NCBI GenBank assembly: GCA_023935145.1
Contig: CM043705.1
Span: 54,733,084-54,797,083 of the forward strand
Direction: 5' to 3'
Origin: Bretschneidera sinensis
Lineage: Eukaryota > Streptophyta > Magnoliopsida > Brassicales > Akaniaceae
Length of the DNA: 64,000 bases
Under the pieces are notes generated by a model. The model did not search any database and was not told where the DNA came from. It saw nothing but the letters and a program-made list of their open reading frames with translations. The position numbers and the translations under genes are program-made. This document shows positions 34,950 through 48,145 of the stretch, piece after piece. Position 1 is the stretch's first letter, and every line of letters begins with the position of its first letter.

Positions 34950-35560
34950 CTATTTCATAACTCTTTCAACGGCACGCCAACGGTCAAAACTTGGTTACTG
35001 GTAAATCTACCAAGTAATCCTACTGCAGATGCAATGTCAGGTCTAGTACAATTAGTAGCATATCGTAAACTCTCAATTATGCTAGCGTATCCCTTTTGAT
35101 CAATGATTTTATTATCATTAATAGCATGATACAAATGAAAGCTAGTATCAAAAGGAGCATTCACAGATTTGCAATCAAAATAATTGATCTTTCTCTAAAT
35201 TTTCTCAATGTAATGTGATCAATCAAGAAAGACGCCATCACGTGTTCTAGTATTTTTTATGCCCAAAATAAAGTTAACCTCGTCAAGATCTTTCATTAAA
35301 ATTGTTATTAAGCAATAGTTTAGATTTTTTGACAATCTCCAAGTTAGAACAAAAATTAAGAGGGCATCCACATATAAGCTAACAATCATATGCATATCAT
35401 GAACACTTTTAATATATATGCATTTTTCACACTCATTGGATTTAAAACCATTTTCTATTATGCATATGTCAAATTTTTCATGCTATTGTTTTGAAGCTTG
35501 TCTTAGACCATACAAATATTTAGTCATCTTACACACATTCTTTTCTTGGCATATCTCAAA
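34950..35560 (-). pseudogene. Copia RT and RNase H remnants
   Basis: Two recognisable pieces: near 35530-35480 the RT segment KMTKYLYGLRQASKQ, which resembles the copia motif KSLYGLKQAPKQW, and at 35164-34955 the RNase H-proximal segment GYASIIESLRYATNCTRPDI followed by ASAVGLLGRFTSNQ. Stops and frameshifts separate them. The order (RT to the right, RNase H to the left) confirms minus orientation and agrees with the LTR and purine tract at 33843. Confidence 0.8.
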
Positions 35561-35980
35561 ATAGTGCATCGGGTGATGCTAAAACTTCTTTCAATGTTAT
35601 GAAAGTATCCCCAATATTTTATTTTCATTTTCTTTGTCCCCACAATTTCTTTTAAGTTTTAAAAAATTATCTCCATGAAAAATGGGACTCAAAACATATT
35701 TTTTTTTATGTTACGTTTATATGCACTGTGTGCTAACTTTTACGCTTTCTAGCCGCTCACTGTACTTAAAAGAATCAATACATTTTTTTATTATTAACAC
35801 CCCTCAATGGGAAATTTCATATGCATATTCCTTAATCTTTGCATACAAACATGTCATGATTTATAGTTACATATCAATTAGATTCCATAATCTTTTAAAA
35901 TAAACCTTATTGAAGAGAAAACTATAAATTAAATTTATTTTTCGTAACAAGATTGTGTAATATTTCCTTTAGGGTGCACC

Positions 35981-37303
35981 TACCAGTTCTCTGTCGTAGT
36001 CTGGTAGAAGGAAAATAAATTTTGATGTGGCCATCACGCCTAACAGCTAAAAGAGATTTTTGTTTGGGTCCGATACAATTATTGCGCATCTGCATTGGAT
36101 CCGTGCTAAATGTTTATGATGGATAGTTGACATTGATCTGTTTAGATCCGATTTAGGTCCGATTTAAGTCCGATTTACTTAAGTATTTTGTCGGTGATAA
36201 AGAATCCTAACATGCGTTTGATATTGTCATCTTTGAAATATATATATGGACATTTGTTCATTTCGACATTTGTGGACAGTCGTGCATATTCGAGTGACAA
36301 TTACGAGAAGTTCAAGAAGAAATGTGTAGGGATAAAACTGAAATATTTAAAATTTTCGCACTGACATGATATTTTTTATTGATTGTGTTAAAATATAAAA
36401 AAATTAATTAGATTTTTTTCAGTTAATTAAAATTTTAAAATAATTGATTATTCAATTATTTATTATTATAATATCAAAGCTTTACGTCTTAGTTTTTAGT
36501 CTTAAAAATACCATTTTTCATTTAATATTTCACCTAATTGTATTTAAACTCTCATATTTGGTTTCAACTAGTTTTTATCATTGATTAAGAGTATATTTGG
36601 TACTGCAATGAGATGATAAAATCTGTTCTTTTAATCATAAAATTTTAAAATTTGTGTTTGTTAAAACTTAAATTACTAACTGTGTTAATAAAAGTTGTGG
36701 CACAATACGTGAATTTCTCAAAATTACTCTTATGGTACTGCATAAAAGATGTGTTTTGAACGCAGAAAAAAATTAATTATTATTAAAAATATCCAAATAT
36801 ACCTTTTGATTTAATAAAATTTTTTATATATAAAACATTTTTATTGTTTTTTTCACTTATTGAGATACTATCATTATTATGTATATTTTAAATATTTTAC
36901 ATAATTATAACATTTTTATAATTAATTTTAAATATTTAATTTATCAAACACTATATTATAATTATCTCACAACACTTGTTATCGTAATCTTAAAAACGCT
37001 ATGACAATCTCAGACTGTTATCATTGCCAACAGCAGCGTGGGGCTATTTATGCCCATACTTAATAACACAGTTTTTTTTTTTCATGTGTTGTGCTTTACC
37101 ATTTTTAATTAAACCATAATTTAATTTTAATAATTTTTTAGAATGATCGACTACTTAAATGCAAATTTGTGTTTTGGATTAGATAATAATGTCATGCTAA
37201 TATGTTGAATATATTTTTAATTAAATGTATTTCATTCGATTTTATTCAGATTTTGTGAGTTTTACATTGAATATGATATACAGGTTTGTCTCTTAACTTT
37301 TCA
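35981..37303. repeat. Duplicated block X, copy 2
   Basis: Counterpart of 28569-29091. It contains extra DNA at about 36135-36960 that starts with a short GATTTAGGTCCGATTTAAGT-type repeat. No gene seen. Confidence 0.7.
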
Positions 37304-37427
37304 TTACGATGAGATAGCATTGTTTGTTTGTTTTTATTTTTATTTTTTATGAGAGCTTTGTTTACTCACTGCTTAGATATACCAAATTACAGTCCATCTG
37401 ATGCAGTCTTCTCGGTTAAATCTTCGT

Positions 37428-38778
37428 CTTTTTTAATGGTTTTCATTTAAACTTAATTTAAAAGAAAAGAAAAGAAAAACTATTTATGATGGTACAATAC
37501 TGATACCTATACGTACCTATTTGCTCATCTTTGTTCTAATTTTCACTTAAAACTCAAAAATAATATACAACTGTAATGTGTTGTAGCCACAAAACAATTA
37601 GTTTTGACATCTAGTATCATGGCCATGAAAGAAGGAAACTAATTTTAAGATTTATCCCAATGCCGAAATTGAATTTGTGCAAATCTAATAATTAATTTGG
37701 AAGTTTTGTGCGTAGTTGGGAATTTTTAGAATGAATTTGAAAGATAAAATAATGTAAATTTTATTTAACTTAGTTGATAAAATTATTTATTATTGCATAA
37801 TAGATCGAGATCAAATTTTTCTCGAACCAAGAATGAAGGGATGTCCTTCAAACCAAAAGAAGAGAAAGTAAAGAAAGATAGAACAGTGAAAAACGTGAAA
37901 GAAAAGTTACCTACTTCATGCTCTTTGAAATTGATTAAATAAACTTGAGATGTTGTTTTATTTAATTTTCAAAACGATTTTAGCTTTTAAAAAATTAAAA
38001 TTAAACCAAACACAAAAAAATGTATTGATTTTGTTTTAGTCGTAAAATTTCCACAAATATTTTATCAAATGTTAAACAATTCCACAACAGTTCTATTAAA
38101 AATTGTTTTAAAAAAATCATTTTAACTACTAAAAGCTAAAACTAAATCGAAGCTAATTGATAAACTTTTGGATAAACGCTTAGGATCATGATACTTTCCA
38201 TTTCAAAATTCAAATGGAGATCAAATTCACAGTGAGATTGGATGTATCATAACAAATCTAAATTTGACTATTTTTCGTTTAATGATGTGACATTCAATCT
38301 CACTATAAACTTAACCTCATTTCAATTCTTAAATGAAGAGGATCATAATCCAAATGTGCTTAAATGCAACTTAAAGTACCAAAACTTAAAGTGGTATGGA
38401 GATTTAAACTTTTTTGGTTGTTTGAGTAACGTGTTTAAATGAAGTTTTTTATTGTCAAAAAACCAAAAAAAAACATACTTACTTATGAGTGAGGTATCAA
38501 GTATATAAAAGATTTGTAATTATCCAAAAGAGGAAGGGTGAATAGGTCTTTTCCGTGGGACATACTTTTAACAACTTAACAACTTAAAAACAAATTTAAA
38601 GTTTCATTACACTTAATCACTTACCAAACAATGCTACTTAATTTTGATAGTTGCTTAATTCCTTAATTTATTGAGGAAGAAAATAAATAAAAATGATAAA
38701 GGAAACATGAGAGAATGTCCTTTTCTGATCAATGTCATACTTTTCATCATTAGAATATTTGGGAGTCATCATAAGAGC
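37428..38778 (-). pseudogene. Third P450 unit: intron-only relic
   Basis: 37447-38778 matches the P450 B intron (about 50635-51953) almost base for base, closer to B than to A. The adjoining 37428-37455 (CTTTTTTAATGGTTTTCATT) matches the far upstream flank of P450 B (53641-53672). Neither exon is present: exon 2 should lie just left of the match and exon 1 to its right. A simple reading is a tandem P450 array in which the upstream end of one unit became fused, by deletion, to the intron of the next; the right part was then lost or replaced. The 66-codon open frame at 38242-38442 is intronic and also occurs at 51422-51622, because the DNA is duplicated. Confidence 0.75.
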
Positions 38779-40457
38779 AAGTGAACTTTTTTATACTAAT
38801 TCAACTGAATTAAAAATAATACTTTTTTTATACTAATTCAGCTGAATTAAAAATAAATAAATAAATCCATATTCACCCAGGACTGCCCTTGATTTTTCTT
38901 TTGACAAAATTACCCCCTCTAGACCCGAAGAGAAAAGAGCAAGTGAACTTTTTTATATTAATTCAACTAATATTCTTTCTGCTGCTCTCGACTATTTTTT
39001 AACAATAAATTATTAAGACAAAAAGTTTAGAAAGATTTGAATAAATTAGATTTAAGTCAAATCTCGTCTTTATCAATGTTGATTCTAGATATATTCTGAA
39101 ACAAATTTAATCACAAAATACCCAAAACAAAAATTCTACCAAAGTATTAAATCAACAAATTAGCACAAGATGAAATCCGAAATCCATATTCACCCAAGAC
39201 CCATGTCAAATCATTGGTGAAAAGAGATAGATGAGGTGATGCGTGAGCAGTTGGCGCCACCACCATATTGTAGGCATCTCCTGAGTACCAATGCAGTTCC
39301 TACCATGTCAAAAAGTAGGGGTTGCAGGGTAGCGCAGGCAAGCCTTGTAATGCTCGATCTGATATGTGCAGAGGAGAGAAGGGAGAAAGGATCATGGAGA
39401 GGGGAAAGAAAGAAAGAAAATGGTGAAGTGACTGCTGGTGTTAGTCGTAAGTTTTTCATTTTATTTTTGTAGTTATAAGTCCATTAAGTAGTTACAAATA
39501 CGCAATTAAGAGGAAATTTGGGGGAAAAAAAAGAGGGGTAAAATCGTAGATAAAATAAGTTAAGGTAAATTATAACTGCATCCCTTATATTTCTTTAAAA
39601 TATGTCATTATTTTGTAATGCATACATTCATTAGTTAATTTCTAACAAAATCAAATTAAATAATGATATGATATCACATGTTTTTAAAAAAAAAATTCAA
39701 GAAACTAATTTATACGTGAGGTTCCAAATTACTGAAGGAATGTCGATTTCAATGATTTCGGTCAACAGTGTTAAAAAGTGGGATACAATTGTTGTTTTCT
39801 AATAATTGTATTTATGACCGTATATGACAGATATAGTTGTGATTTATCCAACAAGTTAATCTTATAAATTTCTAATGTTAGATGAATGCTTACATTATAT
39901 ATACTTTTTTTCTTGTTGTTTATGTTTAAGGAATTTTTGTCATTTTATATTTCTCTCAAGTTAAATTTAAATTATGTTAGTAGATACATTATTCATTATT
40001 CATTCCCTTGACTCAATTTTCTCTAAATCATAGTCAATGAGGCATTGATCTAGTGATATTTAGTGATAAAAAATCAAATATGAGACTTTGAGATTATAAA
40101 GTTTCAGATTTAATTGAGAATTTTAAGTTATTTCTAAATGATTTTTCTTCAATTTATTTGAAAATAAAATAAATTTAATTTTCATTTGATTTTAAACAAA
40201 ATGTAAAAGTGAATTTTATTTTCACTTGGATCTAGAGTTTTGAAAATATAGGTATAAACTAGCACGTGAGGAGCTAGTCTCTAATAATAGTAATAATAAT
40301 CCAGAACAGCAAGATTGATAATTTACTACTGAAAAAGTTATTCTATAACATTGTTTTGCATTGATAATTTGTCCTAGTTGATCCAATATGGTAGTGTAGC
40401 AAGAAAATAACATCTGACATGGTGATCAAATAATGTGTTATTGTCATTGTCAATCCT
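38779..40457. other. Spacer; no gene supported
   Basis: A short repeated segment (CTTTTTTATACTAATTCAACTGAATTA) occurs two to three times at 38786-38970. A less AT-rich patch at 39200-39460 is open on both strands (78 and 82 codons) but matches no family known to me. The remainder is AT-rich. Confidence 0.45.
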
Positions 40458-40761
40458 CAACATGACTCTCCGTACAACATTCATAATAATAGGCCAAAGA
40501 AGTCATCAAAAACATGGTATGTCTCAAAATACCTCGAGGTTTTAACAGGGTGTCAACCACGAGACATACCCAACCAAACTCAAAACTAATACCAAGTTTT
40601 AAGTTTTCACAACATAACTCTTCGTACAACGTGCCTATTAATAGGTCAAAGAAGTTATCAACAATATAATATGTTTCAAAATATCTCGAGATTTCAATAG
40701 GGTGTCAACCATGAGACATACCCAACCAAACTCAAAACTTACACCAAGTTTTAAGTTTCCA
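40458..40761. repeat. 152-bp tandem repeat, two copies
   Basis: Copies at 40458-40609 and 40610-40761, sharing CAACATGACTCT/CAACATAACTCT, CGTACAAC and GAGACATACCCAACCAAACT, about 90 percent alike. They lie left of the purine tract, hence within the presumed 3' LTR. Confidence 0.8.
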
Positions 40762-41185
40762 CAACATGGCATGCCATATGTTCAAATGCATTCATACATA
40801 TACGATAACACAACATGAATGAAAATATATATGATAATCATCAATAAATATCATAATATCCAACTATCATACCCAAAACATGATGGGTTCTAAAATTACA
40901 TAAACCCAATAACCAAAATATAAAATCATAAATAACTCCCACTAACCCAGTACATCAATATGTTTCTTAAAAACAATAGGTCTTAGACCTTTGGGTAGGA
41001 GAGCAACAACCGTGTTCTCTGTTTGAATGTGCTCAACAATTGCACTAGCATAAAGCACAATTTTCATGGATTCTCTCTCAAGATCATTCTTGGGACATCG
41101 ACTCAAACTCAGTTTATCCCCTTATACTATTGGCACATCTCCAAGCTTACAATTGTGCATGTTAAACTTGTTAAGTACAAGATCT

Positions 41186-41446
41186 CTAAGAAGGAAAAAA
41201 CCCTAATATACCATGAGATATATCCCTACAGATCTCAATACCAAGAATAAATGACGTATCACCAAGATCTTTCATATCAAAAGTCTTGGATAACAACTGT
41301 TTTGTCTTATGCAATAACCCAAGATCATTACTAATAAGTGAAACATCATCCACATAAAGAACTAGGTAAAAAAATTTATTCCCACTGACCTTTAGGTATA
41401 TGAACTGATCTATCTTATTCTCCTCAAAACCAATAAAAGTCACCAC
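41186..41446 (-). pseudogene. Copia reverse transcriptase fragment
   Basis: An 86-codon open piece of copia RT: KIDQFIYLKVSGNKFFYLVL, then YVDD (41345-41356), then LGLLHKTKQLLSKTFDMKDL and GDTSFILGIEICRDISHGIL. The YVDD active site is intact. The frame is cut at both ends. The next part of RT and RNase H is not readable, and the gap to the purine tract is too short for a full RNase H, so it has been partly deleted. Confidence 0.85.
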
Positions 41447-42050
41447 TTCACTAAATTTTAGGTACCACTAATATCAGTATGCATTATTTCTAAAAGATCA
41501 GAACTACGAGTTGAGCCATTTTCTTGGCTTTGTTTAACTTTCTCTAATATAATCAACTCATGTCTTCATATCCCCAAAATCAAGAGTGGGTAAAATGTAA
41601 TTCCTAACAAGCCTTTCAACTCTTTCTACAATGTGACTTAGGTGTCTATGCTATAAAGTAGACTTTACATCCTCCTTCCATTTCTTCTAATTCGAACCAG
41701 TCAAGATTTCAGTGGTTGCTTGGTTATTGTTCACAGAAAGGAAATTAATTCAAGACAAGAATGCAACATGGTAGTAAAAAGTCAATAACCAACATATTCC
41801 AAAATAGAGAATCTAAGAGTATAGTTATAAACTCTCATTTGGGCAGAAAATACAACAAACACTTAGAAACTCTACACATGAAGTATATGAAGACAATATT
41901 TCAGTTTTCGAAGGAATTGTCCCTTTTTGGGCAGATATGCCTTCTAAACCGACTCATCATCTCCCCACAGTGTTCCATGTATTTCCACAAATTATAACAC
42001 ATAACTACCCCTTTGGGTAGGTACTACATGTTGCAATTGAAATTATCCTA

Positions 42051-42497
42051 CAATATATTTTGGTGAAATCCCACGAGTATCAATGAGTTTATCACTTGGC
42101 AGCTAACACCCACATCAACCTATGAAATTTTCCAAAACTGGGATAAACAGTAATCATCCCGCAACATGTTTTGGTGAAATCCTATGAGTATCAATGAGTG
42201 TACCACTTTGGCAGCTAACACTCACATCAACCCATGAAATTTCCCAAAACCAAGATAAAAAATAATCACTCCGCAACATATTTTGGTGAAATCTCACAAG
42301 TATCAGTGAGTCTGCCACTTTAGCAATTAACTCTCACATCAACTCATGAAATTTCCCAAAACCAAGATAAAAAATAATCACCCCGCAACATATTTTGGTG
42401 AAATCTCACAAGTATCAGTGAGTCTGCCACTTTAGCAATTAACACCCACATCAACCCATGAAATTTTCCAAAACCAAAATAAATAGTAATGCCCTTT
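42051..42497. repeat. 111-112-bp tandem repeat, four copies
   Basis: Unit starts at 42051, 42162, 42274 and 42386 (CAACATATTTTGGTGAAATC, then AGTATCA, GCCACTTT, AACACCCACATCAA). The last two are nearly identical. A diverged single copy lies near 43480-43570. It sits between the RT fragment and the primer site, so inside the former coding region of the copia element. Confidence 0.85.
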
Positions 42498-43747
42498 ACA
42501 ACCTCAGACACATGCAAAATGATAGGCATGCATGTAACCATACAATATGAGGTACTTTAAACAACATATACCTCAATAAGTCACCAAACAATCAACAGTT
42601 GCATCCTTACTACAGATCTTGAACATAGAAAAATATTTTTAAATAAATTGATCAATTATTTCTCACAACATGCATATTTTCTACATTTTTTTAAAATTGA
42701 AAGCACAATAAATAAAATAATTAATATAGGAGATTACCTACTATTAACAATATCTAAGAACATCAAAATAATTTAACATGAAATAAAATTTCATAATATA
42801 TGCACAGATTTCGAGAATAAGCAATTAATCACATATGTTCATAAATAAATATTTATTGAACCAAAAAATTCTAGAAAATATATGAAAATAATAATTAATT
42901 CCAATGAGTACATAAAACATAAATTTTATGAAGAATAAAATATTAAGATGTCACTCATATTTTACTCTATATATTAGCAATCACAACATTAAAATATATT
43001 TCACATGCTCAAAATTTAATTATTGTCGATAAGTGCACTAATTGAACAAATATGAATTAGAAAATATATTTTAGAAAGCTATATATTTTCTATAATTTTT
43101 AATTTTCATATTTTCTATACACTCCCGTGAAAGTATACTTGATTTTATTATTTGACCTAGTCAAAATTTCAATTGTAGCATTATTGTTATCAACAATAAT
43201 GGAAACTGTTCAGGACAACCAAAAGGCAACATATTAATAACAAGGGTAGTTACAACAACAAGATTCCTGATACATCATTATGTACTCCCCTTTGGATAGA
43301 GTATGCAACATGCAAGTAGAATCTCTTACATGAACCAAAACACTTTTGGTCAGAAAGTCAATCTAGACTTAAATAAATTTCACCAAATGTTTCATGTCAA
43401 CATTTGAATTAAAACACACAATTATCCCCATTAGACAGGTGTTTGAATGCAATAACCCAGATAAACATCTCGTAATAACAATATGAAATAACCCCATAAA
43501 TATCAGTGAATGAACCACTTTGGCAGTAACCATACACATCAATTGACGAGACTATTTTAAAGCGAGACTGAAAAAATATATTACCCAATATGTATACATA
43601 CTAAAACAACAAGTATGCATTTGATCCTCTCAATATGAGATAGTAAACCACATGTACCTCTTTGGATCAAAATCAAAACATATGTTGTACAACAAAACAA
43701 GTCTTGAACTAAAATTAATAAATTATTCATATACAATAGCAAACACA

Positions 43748-43791
<44 letters not shown>

Positions 43792-45123
43792 AATCTCATA
43801 ATTAAATCTTTTGCAAAAGTAATATAAATCATATACGTAAGCATTACAAAGAAATTTCACGTATTAATTTAATAATTCAAAGGAGTAAGTCCTCATAAAA
43901 TTATTAGAATGGACTCACACTACAAAATAAATCATATATCTTATGGGTATAATAACTTCATCCCCTACCATGTGGTTTGTTTTGTTCAACAACCATGTTA
44001 CAAGTAATAGGGAAATTCCAACAAATCCAATTTCCAAGTCATATAAATTCTTTATGAATTTATTTCATCAAGCCCAACCATCAGGTCGTATACCTATCTC
44101 AATTTCCTACTAATTAACAATGTTGGATATCCAAGATTAATTCAGTATACTATGCCAATAACAGGACCAAATAAATTTATAAATTCATTTGTGAAGTTTA
44201 AATCAACAACAAATTAGCTTTGATATGATTTCATCAATAAGCTTATCATATACACATATATTATCAATTATTCCCTCTAAATTTAATATCAATAAGTAGC
44301 GGATCTTATGATGCTCAAATTTGCTTGTGGGACATCAATGCCACTTCTAAGAACAAGGCTCTTGATGGTATGCAAATTCCTTAACCGGTTAAAGAATTTA
44401 TTTAATGTGTTTTAGGTTAAAACAACCAGACTCCAAGAAAACTAAAAATAGCATATAAATAAATAAAAACTAGCATCAATAATTACTACACACATGTTAT
44501 ACATTCCAACAGCTCACAAACAAGATCAACAGTAAATGAGTGATTTTTTTTTTTTTTTAGAAAATTTTATAAGTGTGGTCCAAGCTTCTCAAACACCTGT
44601 TGAAACCATTTCAATTCACCCATAAGAGAAAATTTGTGAATTTGGGATAGCAATCCTGTTAACTAAAAAGTTTGGGGTCCAATACAAATATGGTTACGAT
44701 TCAAACCAGTTCCATATTTGTATACACCTAAAATTCAAGTGGAGTTTATATATATATCAGGAAAAAAATTGTCACCAACAGTCCTTCCGGTTAAGTTATA
44801 GTGCCACCATTGATATTAAATTTTCTACAGATTCAATGAACTTGGATACCCCAAAACAATATCGACAATAGAAAAAAAAAAAGGCTGATTCCATGAGTTA
44901 TAGGCACAAAAAAAAGAATAATAACTTGCCTTTTTTGTTTATAAAATAAAAGTTAAAAAAAAAAGTGAAGGTAGTATTATTATCAATACTCTGTGAAATA
45001 ATCCAATTGGTTATTAATCACACTGAATCATTATTTTTATACAATGAATTCCACAAAGACCAATTTGTTTGAATCACAATAGATTTACATGGTTGGATTT
45101 TTGATGATATCTATACAGCTTGT

Positions 45124-45176
<53 letters not shown>

Positions 45177-45752
45177 AAATCACATCTTTGGAATAAAAAG
45201 AAATCCAATTAAAGATAAACTGCCGGTTAATCAATAGTTAGTCCTCACAGGCATAAACATTTCATCGCCATTGGTGGGTATTGCACACCGCCCATCTCTA
45301 TACGGGCTTTTTTGAGGCACAAGGCAGAGACCAAAAGAAGCGGCTCAGCCGGCACAACTCTAGTGTTATATATATTATTCTTAGAAACTCGTGCTTATCT
45401 AAACAAAGACTTGGTTTATGAGAGACTTTTAACTTATGAATCTTTTTTTTCTTATCATAATAAAAAAGCTTCACACTTCCAACAGACATGATATTTCTTG
45501 AATAAAATAATTTTAGGTGGTCGGACTCATTACGAATATATTTTTTTTAAAACTTTCAAGTCTCAAAACAATCTTACCAATTAAGGAAGATCATAACCCT
45601 ACAAATTTATTTTAAAACGACGATCGAAAGGGACAAATTAAATCCGGTAATCCAAAGTTGTGGCTCTAATGGGTATCTTCACATGAGACAATACAATTTC
45701 TCTTGATAAAAAATATAATATTCATGAATTAGGTTCTAAATTCATGTATGTA
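42498..45752. other. Decayed copia interior and AT-rich DNA
   Basis: No coding segment can be read. Motifs such as CCCCTTTGGATAGAGTATGCAA (43270) echo 42010 (CCCCTTTGGGTAGGTAC), hinting at further diverged repeats. (AT)n runs at 43752-43788 and 45129-45174. Confidence 0.4.
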
Positions 45753-46273
45753 GGCTTTGATACCACATATAAGCTTAATTAAATATAAACAATAATATCA
45801 TACATGAAATTAGAACACAGATATTTGCATAAATAATTATATAAGTAAATTTCATATCTGATTGAGTCAACATCACAGCGGAAACTTAAATTACCTCACA
45901 ACGGAAGTGATCAGGGTTAAGACTTCCATTTGTACTCCCACAATAACAGCTTTCTCATATGGATAGAAAGGTTGAATACTCAAACGTACTGGGAGCCAAA
46001 TAAGGGACCTAACTTGTTTATATATAAATCAATAACCCTAGTTACCGAGAGTCCAAATTGGCCATTTCATCTATGGGCCATATTGGACTAAGACCTACAC
46101 TAATTTCTAACCCATATTAATAATATTAAGATGTATACAAGCTCAAACAACAGGATCACTAATTAACAACAATGAGCTTTCGTACTTATCTCATTTGATC
46201 AAATCCACTGACCCGGTTTTATAAAAGCAAAACCACTATAATTAGTGATAGCACAGATAGAAAAATTCTAACA
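45753..46273 (-). mobile_element. Copia 5' LTR-like segment with primer-binding site
   Basis: On the minus strand, TGTTAGAATTTTTC begins at 46273 and the Met-tRNA primer site TGGTATCAAAGCC lies at 45765-45753. The LTR in between is about 508 bases; its 3' tip is not a clean CA end. Confidence 0.55.
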
Positions 46274-47560
46274 TAACTTCTAAAAAGAAAGTAGAAAATA
46301 CTTAAATGCCCTTATATGTAAACATCAAATGGAACGAACTGAAGTCATTTGCAACTTGTTTTCTTTCTATCTCTCTCTTTCCTTCCAATTTAAGCCAAAA
46401 TGGATTCCAAATCATGACTTTAATCTGTTCCATGTGACATTTATATACAAGGACATTCAAGTATTTTTCATTTAATCTTTAAGAGTCAATAAATTTTGTC
46501 TGGTCAAAGACAGCCAAATAGGGTTTTATTCACTTTCCAAACAATAAACAAGTAAATATAACTAATCCCAAATGTCAAAGAGTTATCTATAATTTTGTAA
46601 TTTTTTGCTGATGCAAATACTTTTTTCAGCCAAATTATGATTGCTTGATTTGCTTCACTTCATAATTAGTGTACAATAGGTTGTGGTCTGCACTGTGGAC
46701 TGCTAAATTTATGCATCATTTTGATGGTCCCTCCAAATGGTAGCTCTTCTTTTGAATTTCGTTTGGAATCAAATGAAAATAAATTTTATTTTTAAATAAA
46801 TTAAAAATATAATTTATTTAGAAAAAAATTTTTATGTTTGTTTTTTTTTTTGTTAATTTACATAATTCAATTGAATTTTTATGTTTAAAATGTTTAGAAT
46901 AAATGAAGAATTCAAAAGAAAATGGAGAGGAAGGAAGGGGAAGGATGAGGGAGGGAAGGAGAGAGCATTTTGGTCAATATAACTTTTCACTCTTCATTTT
47001 GTAGAATTTATTTGTAAATTCTATTAATTTTGATAGAATTTTCGACGAGCTAATTCAATTTCATAATGAATTCATTTTAAAATGAATTTCATAGTGTATT
47101 TGATCTAAACATAACAAGTGTGGAATTACAAATTAATTCCACAAAATTTATAAAATTTATTTGTTCCATAAGCACTCTTGTACTAGCCAAGCAACATCAT
47201 GCTCTCTATAAGACAGTATTATATATAACTGGTTTGAGACCATTTCATACTTATTTACAGATAATAAAGGCATATGAAAAGCAAATATGGACCTATATCC
47301 CACTGTAGATTTTCTTAAATCATCCAACTCTTGTGGATCTTAATCGATAAAATGGATAATAATCTAATTATTTATATATTAACAGATCCTTACAAGTAAA
47401 TACTACATATCATGTTTGTTGCATCTGCACTTTATAGGGGAGAGAGATTGTGGAGGAATTAAAGAAACTGACACCAACTTTTTTGAGGATCAATTTGCCA
47501 CAATGTAAGGAAGCCATAGACTGAAAAATCTTATGATTTTAAGATTGACTTAGCCATGGT
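46274..47560. other. Spacer, nothing recognised
   Basis: AT-rich; a GGAGAGGAAGGAAGG purine stretch at 46920-46965. No gene supported. Confidence 0.45.
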
Positions 47561-48145
47561 TGAGAGTCCCACTTACCTAGTGGGCAGCAAGGTGAAAATT
47601 ATCTAAGCTGCTCTGCAGCTCTCATTGTAAGTATAGGAATACTAGTTATTATAAATATGGGTACAAGAGATTTTAATCCCTCACCCAATTCCTGAAGCAT
47701 AAATAGTTAGTCAAATATAGAGTTTAACAAACCAACCGGTAATATAACTTATAAAAGAGGGTTTTACAAGGGTTCAAAGATTGAGTGAATATTGAATGTA
47801 TTGGGGTTTGGGTTGTGAGATTGGGAAAAGTTTTCACATAATTTTGCCTAGAAAAATTGTTTACAGTGGAGTAGTAAGTTTTTGTAGCTTTCATCTATCC
47901 AAAATTTGCAATGGATGTTTTAGTACAGTTTTGGTTAGAGAAATTGTAAAAATTGTGTAGTTGAGAATTAATAGTCGATTGATTCTCCTGTGGATGTAAG
48001 CAAGAGATGTCGAGCTGCAATAAAATTCTTGTGTTTATTTTCTCTTAATTTTTTTTTCTATTGAGATTGAATAAGTAATATCATAGCTATGTATTATTTA
48101 CGTGGATCTTGAGCGAAATTTTTTTGAAAAAATCCCTCCTAACAA
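47561..48145 (+). mobile_element. Probable solo LTR (copia-like)
   Basis: Starts TGAGAGTCCCAC, as many plant copia LTRs do, and ends CTCCTAACA. ATGGT precedes it (47556-47560) and follows it (48146-48150). Contains TTATAAAAGAGG as a possible TATA region (about 47750) and AATAAAATTCTTGTG near its end. No internal sequence, hence a solo LTR. Confidence 0.5.

Larger units (their letters stand above)
33153..35975 (-). mobile_element. Ty1/copia element, 5'-truncated
   Basis: Read on the minus strand, the 3' LTR (33843-33153) follows a purine tract (TTAGTGGGAGAA). Inside are copia RT and RNase H traces at about 34950-35560. No 5' LTR is found; the copia sequence fades near 35975, where duplicated host block X begins. 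The element is therefore truncated at its 5' side or was cut by the rearrangement that brought block X here. Confidence 0.75.
40458..46273 (-). mobile_element. Second Ty1/copia element, decayed
   Basis: Minus orientation is shown by three marks: a 5' LTR-like segment and Met-tRNA primer site on the right (PBS 45753-45765), RT at 41186-41446, and a purine tract (GTTAGTGGGAGTTATT) at 40931-40946 on the left. The middle holds two tandem repeat sets and long AT-rich decay. The LTR pair could not be aligned by eye, so the limits are approximate and more than one element may be involved. Confidence 0.6.

Noticed and set aside
38242..38442. Conserved 66-codon frame, also at 51422-51622
   Set aside because: Both lie within the P450 intron; conservation is explained by recent duplication of the intron DNA.
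39211..39472. Frames of 82 and 78 codons on opposite strands
   Set aside because: Overlapping, no family, no conserved counterpart; noted only as a less AT-rich patch.
47120..47308. 62-codon open frame
   Set aside because: AT-rich chance frame without recognisable domain.
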